DNA of 6,499 nucleotides, from contig CATYEA010000110.1 of the NCBI GenBank assembly GCA_958405355.1, positions 1-6,499 on the forward strand, in the 5' to 3' direction. The notes under the pieces were generated by a model that was given only the letters and a program-made list of their open reading frames with translations, did no database searches and was not told the DNA's origin. This document shows positions 1 to 5,154 of the stretch, piece by piece; within the stretch, counting starts at the first letter, position 1, and every line of letters starts with the position of its first letter. A program made the translations under genes and the position numbers. This stretch comes from an uncultured Lachnospiraceae bacterium (lineage in GTDB: Bacteria; Bacillota; Clostridia; Lachnospirales; Lachnospiraceae).

Positions 1-134
1 CAGACGAATTACAGAAACTCAATATTATGAACTGTATGGAATGTGGATGCTGCGGCTTTGTATGTCCGGCTAACCGTAAACTTGTACAGTCTATCCGATT
101 AGGCAAAGGCCTGGTCAGAAATGCAAGCAATTAG
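1..134 (+). CDS. rnfC: RnfC, C-terminal fragment (electron transport complex subunit C), 5'-truncated by the window edge
   Basis: Only the last 43 codons are present, read in frame from base 3 to the TAG at 132-134. They contain a 4Fe-4S motif, C-x2-C-x2-C-x3-C-P (CMECGCCGFVCP), followed by ANRKLVQSIRLGK. This is the conserved end of the second ferredoxin-like cluster of RnfC. In the family, RnfC is the peripheral subunit that binds FMN and NAD(H) and passes electrons between the nicotinamide and the Fe-S chain; those domains lie outside the window. One extra Cys sits inside the motif (CGCC, where I recall CGSC-like forms being common). The reading ends soon after the motif, so there is no long Lys/Ala-rich C-terminal extension of the kind found in some proteobacterial RnfC. 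rnfD follows after 19 bases. Identity is well supported by the motif together with its position just before rnfD. Confidence 0.93.
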   Translation, partial: DELQKLNIMNCMECGCCGFVCPANRKLVQSIRLGKGLVRNASN

Positions 135-153
135 AAAGTAGGTGTAATATACA

Positions 154-1104
154 ATGGATGGTAAATTAATCGTTTCTTCATCGCCGCATCTTTCCAGCCC
201 GGTGAAGACTAGAAATATCATGCTTGATGTTATTATCGCAATGGTTCCTGCTTTAATTGCATCAGTTATCTATTTCGGATATCAGGCATTGTTACTTGTC
301 TGTGTAACAGTGGCTTCCTGTGTGATTTCCGAGTACATTTCCCGTAAGGTCATGAAACGTGAACAGACGGTCGGTGATCTTAGTGCTGTTGTTACAGGTA
401 TGCTCTTAGCATTCAACTTCCCGGCAACACTTCCACTTTGGATTGCAGTTATCGGCGGTGTTGTTGCTATCGTTATGGTTAAGCAGATGTTTGGTGGTCT
501 TGGTCATAACTTTGCAAACCCGGCTATTACAGCTCGTATTATCTTAATGACATCTTTTGCATTACGTATGACAACATGGATTGCTCCATTTGCATGGAGA
601 GGTGCTGTAGATGCAACATCCACAGCTACCCCATTGGCATTGATTTCTGCAGGTAATACAGCAGAACTTCCTACATATATGCAGATGTTCCTTGGTGAGA
701 GAGCAGGCTGTCTTGGTGAAACATGTATCCTCGCTTTATTGATCGGCGGTATCTACCTGGTAGCTAAGAAAGTTATCAGCCCTACAATTCCGGTTTGCTA
801 CATCGCAACTGTATTTGTATTCTCCGCAGTTTTAGGACAGGATCCTGTAATGCAGATTCTCTCCGGTGGTCTTTTCCTCGGTGCGATCTTCATGGCTACA
901 GACTATGTTACAAGTCCTATCACAAATAAAGGTAAAGTTATTTACGCTATCGGATGTGGTATCATCACAGTTATGATCCGTCAGTTCGGTTCTCTTCCAG
1001 AAGGTGTTTCCTTCTCCATCCTGCTGATGAACATCCTGACACCACATATTGAAAATCTTACAACTCCGAAGACATTTGGTGTTGGAAAGGAGGCTTCCAA
1101 ATAA
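154..1104 (+). CDS. rnfD: RnfD, membrane subunit with covalent FMN site (electron transport complex subunit D)
   Basis: This 316-residue integral membrane protein of the NqrB/RnfD family has about eight to nine hydrophobic segments (for example around residues 23-42, 44-60, 95-110, 190-204, 208-228, 236-250 and 262-280). Family landmarks are GGLGHNFANPA near 114-124 and MATDYVTSP near 247-255. The segment DATSTATPL at 153-161 matches the RnfD flavinylation site, so Thr159 is the expected phosphoester-linked FMN attachment residue. The match reads STAT rather than the SGAT form used by RnfG. Attachment needs the flavin transferase ApbE, which is not encoded in this window. In the complex, RnfD relays electrons inside the membrane and takes part in ion translocation. 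The start at 154 is preceded by a modest Shine-Dalgarno (AGTAGGTG, about 138-144), weaker than those of the following genes. The stop overlaps the rnfG start by one base. No truncation is seen. Confidence 0.97.
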   Translation: MDGKLIVSSSPHLSSPVKTRNIMLDVIIAMVPALIASVIYFGYQALLLVCVTVASCVISEYISRKVMKREQTVGDLSAVVTGMLLAFNFPATLPLWIAVIGGVVAIVMVKQMFGGLGHNFANPAITARIILMTSFALRMTTWIAPFAWRGAVDATSTATPLALISAGNTAELPTYMQMFLGERAGCLGETCILALLIGGIYLVAKKVISPTIPVCYIATVFVFSAVLGQDPVMQILSGGLFLGAIFMATDYVTSPITNKGKVIYAIGCGIITVMIRQFGSLPEGVSFSILLMNILTPHIENLTTPKTFGVGKEASK

Positions 1105-1676
1105 TGAACATGAATCCGAAAGATATTATTGGGCCTACCTCCGTATTAGTTGGTGTTTGTCTTGTGTTTACAGCAGCAGTTGTAGGTACAAACAGCCTGA
1201 CAGCAGATAAGATTGCAGTTTTAAATCAGAAAACAGCTGATGAAGCAAAAATGGAAGTACTTCCTGAAGCAGATAGCTTCTCTACAGAAACAGTTTCCAT
1301 TTCCACAGGAGATGTTGAATATTACGCAGCTGCTAACGGAGCAGGTTATGTTTTCAGTACATCTTATAAAGGTTATGGCGGAGCTGTTGGTGTTATGACA
1401 GGTATTTCTGCAGACGGTGAAATTACAGGTGTTAAAGTTGTAGACTGTAATGAAACACCTGGTCTTGGTATGAAAGCTCAGTCTGATCCATCTTTCACAG
1501 CTCAGTATGTGATGGCTATTCCGGAAGGTAATACTTTTGAAGTAACAAAAACTGGTAAAACTGCTGAAAATCAGATTGATGCAATTTCCGGTGCAACAAT
1601 TACTTCCAGAGCTGTTACAAACTCTGTAAATTATGCAATCGAAGCTTATCAGCAGATTACAGGAGGTGCAAACTAA
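1104..1676 (+). CDS. rnfG: RnfG, membrane-anchored FMN-binding subunit (electron transport complex subunit G)
   Basis: This 190-residue protein has one N-terminal membrane anchor (about residues 8-30) followed by an extracytoplasmic FMN_bind domain. The flavinylation motif SGAT lies at 162-165 (AISGATITSRAV), making Thr165 the expected covalent FMN attachment site. The family motif NETPGLGMKA lies at 116-125, and a glycine-rich KGYGG stretch at 89-93 is also typical. In the family, this domain carries a one-electron flavin on the outer face and exchanges electrons with RnfD and the RnfA/E core. Length is normal for a clostridial RnfG. The start is clear: AAAGGAGG at 1086-1093 lies 10 bases upstream of the ATG, and the ATG overlaps the rnfD stop (TAATG), which suggests translational coupling. 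Flavinylation would depend on ApbE encoded elsewhere. Confidence 0.97.
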   Translation: MNMNPKDIIGPTSVLVGVCLVFTAAVVGTNSLTADKIAVLNQKTADEAKMEVLPEADSFSTETVSISTGDVEYYAAANGAGYVFSTSYKGYGGAVGVMTGISADGEITGVKVVDCNETPGLGMKAQSDPSFTAQYVMAIPEGNTFEVTKTGKTAENQIDAISGATITSRAVTNSVNYAIEAYQQITGGAN

Positions 1677-2365
1677 TGGCTAAAAAACAGAAAAGTTTAT
1701 GGGAGATTTTTACAGCCGGATTTGTTAAAGAAAACCCTGTATTACGTCTGGTAATCGGTACTTGTCCTACATTGGCCGTTACAACAATGGCTTTCAACGG
1801 TGTAGGTATGGGCCTTGCAGCAACGGCTGTATTGATTTGCTCCAACGCTCTTATTTCTTTATTAAGAAACATTATCCCGGATAAGATTCATATTCCGGTT
1901 TATATTACGATCATCGCTGCATTCGTATCCATTCTGCAGATGCTTGTAAAAGCTTTCGTGCCAGCTTTGGATAGCGCGTTAGGTATCTTCCTTCCGCTGA
2001 TCGTAGTTAACTGTATCATTCTTGGTAGAGCAGAAAGTTTTGCAGGTAAGAACCCAGTGCTTCCATCCATACTTGATGGTATTGGTATGGGTCTTGGTTT
2101 CACGATTGCCCTGACAATCATGGGTAGTATCCGTGAGATCATTGGTGCCGGAACATGGTTCGGTATGAAGGTACCTTTACTTAGTATGCTTGACCCTATG
2201 TTGATTCTTATTCTTGCTCCAGGTGGTTTCTTTGTATTCGGTATACTGATGGCTTGTGCAAACAAGATTGCAGAGAAGAAGGGTAAAGAGCCGGCAAAAC
2301 TTGGTTGTGCTGGTTGTCCGGCAGCAGCAAGCTGCGGACAGGCTGAGAAAGGAGGATGTGAATAA
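1676..2365 (+). CDS. rnfE: RnfE, membrane core subunit with a Cys-rich C-terminal tail (electron transport complex subunit E)
   Basis: This 229-residue RnfA/RnfE/NqrD/NqrE-family protein has about six membrane segments. Two conserved half-membrane motifs are present: ENPVLRLVIGTCP (Cys30) and FLPLIVVNCIILGRAE (Cys113). By homology with Rnf and Nqr complexes, these Cys residues, together with the matching pair in RnfA, hold a 2Fe-2S cluster in the membrane centre. RAESFAGKNP (118-127) is typical of RnfE and separates it from RnfA. After the last membrane segment (about 172-194) comes a Lys-rich stretch and then an unusual tail with Cys211, Cys214, Cys220 and Cys228 (CAGC-x5-C-x7-C). This tail is not part of the core fold and might bind metal or iron-sulfur; no function can be assigned from sequence. 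The start has AGGAGGTG at 1661-1668 and overlaps the rnfG stop by one base. The end overlaps the rnfA start, and the rnfA ribosome binding site lies within the tail codons. Confidence 0.96.
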   Translation: MAKKQKSLWEIFTAGFVKENPVLRLVIGTCPTLAVTTMAFNGVGMGLAATAVLICSNALISLLRNIIPDKIHIPVYITIIAAFVSILQMLVKAFVPALDSALGIFLPLIVVNCIILGRAESFAGKNPVLPSILDGIGMGLGFTIALTIMGSIREIIGAGTWFGMKVPLLSMLDPMLILILAPGGFFVFGILMACANKIAEKKGKEPAKLGCAGCPAAASCGQAEKGGCE

Positions 2366-2961
2366 TGTCAGTTACAGGTTTAGTTTCAATCTTTTTGGCA
2401 GCTATTCTTACGAACAACTTCGTATTGTCCAAATTCTTAGGTATTTGTCCATTCCTTGGTGTATCCAAGAAACTGGATACAGCCGTTGGTATGAGTGTGG
2501 CCGTTATCTTCGTTATGACTCTGGCTACATTAGTTACATGGCCAATCCAGACATTTATTCTTGACCCTAATGGTTTAGGATATTTGCAGACAATCGTATT
2601 TATTTTGATTATTGCTGCATTAGTACAGTTTGTAGAAATTTTCTTAAAGAAATATGTTCCATCTTTGTATTCAGCACTTGGTATTTACCTTCCTCTGATT
2701 ACAACAAACTGTGCCGTACTTGGTGTTACCGTATTAAATATTGATGAAGGTTATAACTTCATCGAATCTATTGTAAATACTGTTGGTGCTGGTTTTGGTT
2801 TCATGCTCGCTATGGCTATCTTTGCAGGTGTTCGTGGCCGTATGGAAACCAGTGATGTTCCGAAATTCCTTCAGGGACTTCCAATTGTATTAGTAGCTGC
2901 ATCTATTGTTGCTTGTTCTTTCCTTGGATTCCAGGGATTAGTAGACGGCTTGTTCAATTAA
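2365..2961 (+). CDS. rnfA: RnfA, membrane core subunit (electron transport complex subunit A)
   Basis: This 198-residue protein has six predicted membrane segments and the full RnfA signature: [18 protein letters not shown] near 17-34 with Cys28, and [14 protein letters not shown] near 108-121 with Cys116. These Cys residues are the expected ligands, shared with Cys30 and Cys113 of RnfE, of the membrane 2Fe-2S cluster that passes electrons across the bilayer between the cytoplasmic Fe-S chain and the outer flavin of RnfG. The segment [21 protein letters not shown] (141-161) is also characteristic. RnfA and RnfE are paralogues that insert in opposite orientations in the known complexes. Length is standard for the family. 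AAAGGAGGA at 2348-2356 precedes the ATG by 8 bases, and the ATG overlaps the rnfE stop (TAATG). Confidence 0.97.
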   Translation: MSVTGLVSIFLAAILTNNFVLSKFLGICPFLGVSKKLDTAVGMSVAVIFVMTLATLVTWPIQTFILDPNGLGYLQTIVFILIIAALVQFVEIFLKKYVPSLYSALGIYLPLITTNCAVLGVTVLNIDEGYNFIESIVNTVGAGFGFMLAMAIFAGVRGRMETSDVPKFLQGLPIVLVAASIVACSFLGFQGLVDGLFN

Positions 2962-2974
2962 GGAGGATTTACTC

Positions 2975-3742
2975 ATGGGAATAATTGTTGTTGTAGTAAT
3001 CGGCCTTATTGCAGGTCTGATTCTTTCCGTAGCTTCTATCGTATTTGCTGTACCAGTAAATGAAAAAGAAGAAGCTCTTGTAGGCGTATTGCCAGGCGCT
3101 AACTGTGGTGCTTGTGGTTTTGCCGGTTGTTCCGGTTATGCAGCTGCTTTGGCAGAGGGATCTGCTGAAGTTGGTCTCTGTTCTCCAGGTGGTCCGGACG
3201 TTGCTGCAGAATGTGCAGAAATCTTAGGTGTTTCTGCTGGTTCTATGGAGAAAAAAGTTGCTATTATCCAGTGTGCAGGTACATGTGATTCTGTAAATCA
3301 GAAACTTGACTACCATGGTATCGATACATGTCAGGCTGTAAGCCTTATGTGGAGCGGTGACAGTGCATGTCAGTATGGTTGTCTTGGTCACGGCGATTGT
3401 GCTGCTGTCTGCCCTGAAAATGCAATTACAATCTGCAACGGTCTTGCTACTGTAAACCCAGACCTCTGCGTAGGTTGTGGACTTTGTGCAAAAGCTTGTC
3501 CAAAGCATATCATCATTATCGAACCTTTGAAATTCACACAGCATGTGCGTTGTGTCAATAAAGATAAAGGTGCTGAGACAAGAAAAACATGTAAAGTTGG
3601 TTGTATCGGTTGTATGAAGTGTCAGAAAGAATGTGAAGCTGGCGCTATCACCGTAACAAACTTCAACGCTACAATTGACTACGATAAATGTACAAACTGT
3701 GGTCATTGTAAAGAAGTTTGCCCAGTACATGCTATTCAGTAA
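2975..3742 (+). CDS. rnfB: RnfB, multi-cluster Fe-S subunit, ferredoxin side (electron transport complex subunit B)
   Basis: This 255-residue protein has an N-terminal membrane anchor (about residues 2-26) and a cytoplasmic part with 26 further Cys after the first; 27 in total. In order: the Fe-S domain C44-x2-C47-x4-C52-x16-C69; a Cys-rich middle with C100, C104, C119 and C132-x3-C136-x5-C142-x3-C146-P; a ferredoxin motif C165-x2-C168-x2-C171-x3-C175-P; a second group C206-x3-C210-x2-C213-x2-C216-x3-C220; and a last motif C239-x2-C242-x2-C245-x3-C249-P. This supports about five or six clusters, the long clostridial form rather than the shorter proteobacterial one. The protein stops six residues after the last Cys. 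In the family RnfB accepts electrons from reduced ferredoxin and passes them to the membrane core. AAGGAGGA at 2960-2967 begins at the rnfA stop codon and lies 7 bases before the ATG. It is the last gene of the rnf unit, with a terminator 17 bases after its stop. Confidence 0.97.
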   Translation: MGIIVVVVIGLIAGLILSVASIVFAVPVNEKEEALVGVLPGANCGACGFAGCSGYAAALAEGSAEVGLCSPGGPDVAAECAEILGVSAGSMEKKVAIIQCAGTCDSVNQKLDYHGIDTCQAVSLMWSGDSACQYGCLGHGDCAAVCPENAITICNGLATVNPDLCVGCGLCAKACPKHIIIIEPLKFTQHVRCVNKDKGAETRKTCKVGCIGCMKCQKECEAGAITVTNFNATIDYDKCTNCGHCKEVCPVHAIQ

Positions 3743-3759
3743 TTAAAAACTGAGCAGTG

Positions 3760-3801
3760 GGGGATATCCAAAGTCGTAAGATGAGGGATATCCCCTTTTT
3801 T
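3760..3801 (+). terminator. Intrinsic terminator after rnfB
   Basis: GGGGATATCC (3760-3769) pairs perfectly with GGATATCCCC (3786-3795) to form a 10-bp stem, with a 16-base loop and a run of six T at 3796-3801. This is a standard Rho-independent terminator for the rnf transcript. It ends only 30 bases before the start codon of the next gene, so that gene must be reached by read-through or from a promoter lying upstream of or within the hairpin. Confidence 0.9.
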
Positions 3802-3815
3802 GCTTCTGAACTTTT

Positions 3816-3822
3816 GGGAGGA
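3816..3822 (+). promoter_or_regulatory. Ribosome binding site that fixes the lyase start
   Basis: GGGAGGA lies 9 bases upstream of the ATG at 3832. The in-frame GTG at 3757 and ATG at 3781 have no comparable site and lie before or inside the terminator hairpin. This site therefore decides the start. Confidence 0.88.
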
Positions 3823-3831
3823 TTATACAAT

Positions 3832-4998
3832 ATGAGTTTTGACTTTGATAAAATTGTCAATCGAAAGAATACCAATTGTTTGAAATATGATTTTATGGAT
3901 GAATTTCATAAGCCGGAGGATGTGATGTCCCTTTGGGTAGCAGATATGGATTTCGAATCTCCGAAAGAAGTCCGTGAAGCTTTGATTCGGGCGGCAGAGC
4001 ATGGAATTTATGGATATACGGATACAAAGGGCGATTATTATGAAGCGGTAGCCGACTGGTTTGAAAATGGTTTCGCATGGCGTCCGGAAGAAAAATGGAT
4101 GATAAAGGTGCCTGGTGTCGTGTTTGGTATTTCCACAGCAATTCGTGGATTGACGGAGCCCGGGGATGCTATTCTGATTCAAACACCAGTATATTATCCT
4201 TTTGCCAGATCTATTGAGCGCAACGGACGGAAAGTCGTAAGAAATTCTCTTTGTTATAAAGACGGAAAATATGTCATTGATTTTAATGATTTTGAAAATA
4301 AAATCCGGGAAAATAATGTCAAATTATTTATTATGTGCAGCCCGCATAATCCGGTGGGAAGGGTGTGGACCCGTGAGGAACTCATTCATATGGGGGAAAT
4401 TTGTCAGACCTATGGTGTTGTCATAGTTTCTGATGAAATCCATTGTGATTTTACCTATAGCGGACATGAACATACAGTATATGCATCTCTGGGAGAAAAT
4501 TTTGCCGATCATTCGGTTATATGTACCGCACCAAGTAAAACCTTCAACCTGGCCGGACTTCAGATTTCCAATATATTTATTTCAAATCCTGAATTGAGAA
4601 AACAGTTTGTCAATGCTTTGAACCGGACAGGATATATGAGCCCGAATATGATGGGCATCTATGCAGCTCAGGCAGCATACAGATATGGTCGGCCGTGGCT
4701 GGATGCGCTAAAGGGTTATCTGGCTGAGAATCTTTCTTTCGTTCGAAATTTTGTCCGGGAAGAATTGCCAGGCGTCCGTCTGGTGGAGCCGGAGGGAACT
4801 TATTTAATCTGGCTGGATTGCCGGGAGCTTGGTTATTCGGATGATGAACTGAATAATAAGGTGCTGAACGATGCAAAATTGTGGCTGGATGGCGGGAGCA
4901 TGTTTGGGGAGGAAGGTAAAGGCTTCCAGAGAATCAATATCGCCTGCCCGAAAAGTGTCTTGAAGGACGCACTTATAAGATTTAAAAATATTTTATAA
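3832..4998 (+). CDS. patB: MalY/PatB-type cystathionine beta-lyase (PLP-dependent C-S lyase)
   Basis: This is a fold-type-I PLP enzyme of 388 residues, the usual MalY/PatB length, counted from the ATG at 3832. Landmarks in order are WVADMDF (35-41), GYTDTKGDYY (61-70), TPVYYPF (118-124), SPHNPVGR (170-177; Asn173 contacts the PLP oxygen), DEIHCDF (201-207; Asp201 pairs with the pyridine nitrogen), APSKTFNLAGLQ (233-244; Lys236 is the Schiff-base lysine) and FQRINIACP (365-373; Arg367 binds the substrate carboxylate). The WVADMDF and APSKTFNLAGLQ pair is characteristic of this subgroup rather than of plain aspartate aminotransferases. Expected reaction: cleavage of cystathionine (or cysteine and related thioethers) to a thiol or sulfide, pyruvate and ammonia, in the cytoplasm. 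The MalT-regulating role of E. coli MalY should not be assumed. An open frame continues back to GTG 3757, but that extension is encoded by the terminator and is rejected. Codon use is more mixed than in the rnf genes. The exact substrate is uncertain, and the symbol is a family-level name. Confidence 0.9.
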   Translation: MSFDFDKIVNRKNTNCLKYDFMDEFHKPEDVMSLWVADMDFESPKEVREALIRAAEHGIYGYTDTKGDYYEAVADWFENGFAWRPEEKWMIKVPGVVFGISTAIRGLTEPGDAILIQTPVYYPFARSIERNGRKVVRNSLCYKDGKYVIDFNDFENKIRENNVKLFIMCSPHNPVGRVWTREELIHMGEICQTYGVVIVSDEIHCDFTYSGHEHTVYASLGENFADHSVICTAPSKTFNLAGLQISNIFISNPELRKQFVNALNRTGYMSPNMMGIYAAQAAYRYGRPWLDALKGYLAENLSFVRNFVREELPGVRLVEPEGTYLIWLDCRELGYSDDELNNKVLNDAKLWLDGGSMFGEEGKGFQRINIACPKSVLKDALIRFKNIL

Positions 4999-5071
4999 AA
5001 TTAATCTTGTTGTGAAATTGACGGACAGCTGTCTTTCATAGACGGAAAATTGGGTAAAATGCTGTAATTTA

Positions 5072-5140
5072 ATAAAGTGGCAGAGAATTCTTGTCACAGA
5101 AATAACTTTGGTGTATAATTTAACATTGATAAAGTGACAG
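5072..5140 (+). repeat. GTGRCA half-site repeats around the aminotransferase promoter
   Basis: ATAAAGTGGCAG (5072-5083) and ATAAAGTGACAG (5129-5140) are direct repeats with 11 of 12 bases equal, one just upstream of the -35 and one in the predicted 5' leader next to the ribosome binding site. A reverse-oriented copy, TGTCAC (5092-5097), overlaps the -35 element. The first and reverse copies form an imperfect inverted repeat (GTGGCA, 9 bases, TGTCAC), and the reverse copy and the leader copy form a perfect one (TGTCAC and GTGACA). The arrangement could be an operator; the protein that would bind it is unknown. Confidence 0.45.
5091..5119 (+). promoter_or_regulatory. Sigma-A-type promoter of the aminotransferase gene
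   Basis: The -35 TTGTCA (5091-5096; 5 of 6 consensus bases) and -10 TATAAT (5114-5119; 6 of 6) are separated by exactly 17 bases. The predicted transcription start is near 5125-5127, giving a leader of about 30 bases. This makes the downstream gene an independent transcription unit, separate from rnf and the lyase. Confidence 0.87.
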
Positions 5141-5154
5141 GGAGGAAATGACAC

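Larger units (their letters stand above)
4999..5154 (+). other. Intergenic region with promoter and repeats
   Basis: This 156-base gap has no convincing small ORF and no clear GC-rich hairpin with a T tract to stop transcription from the lyase gene. It contains a perfect 10-base palindrome GACAGCTGTC (5024-5033), two GACGGA direct repeats 21 bases apart (5020-5025 and 5041-5046), two ATAAAGTGRCAG repeats (5072-5083 and 5129-5140) and a strong promoter (listed separately). A weak second promoter may exist upstream: an extended -10, TGC-TGTAAT (5060-5068), with a poor -35 (TAGACG, 5039-5044). Confidence 0.7.

Noticed and set aside
1900..2265. 121-codon - strand open frame opposite rnfE
   Set aside because: It is a shadow of a strongly conserved membrane gene; the apparent Pro/Ile-rich protein has no start signal or motif.
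2256..2564. 102-codon + strand open frame across the rnfE/rnfA junction
   Set aside because: It is out of frame with two well-supported genes and has no recognisable protein features.
3224..3730. 168-codon open frame on the - strand opposite rnfB
   Set aside because: It is fully antisense to a clear RnfB, its Cys/Thr-rich translation mirrors RnfB codon bias, and it has no ribosome binding site or family motif.
3743..3831. Riboswitch or T-box leader before the lyase gene
   Set aside because: Only 89 bases are available, with one simple hairpin; there is no conserved aptamer core, T-box sequence or alternative antiterminator pairing of useful length.
3823..4182. - strand open frame opposite the 5' part of the lyase gene
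   Set aside because: It is antisense to a gene with intact catalytic motifs and has no independent support.
5024..5036. GACAGCTGTCTTT as a terminator for the lyase gene
   Set aside because: The palindrome has no loop; allowing one leaves three or four pairs, and the T run is only three bases.
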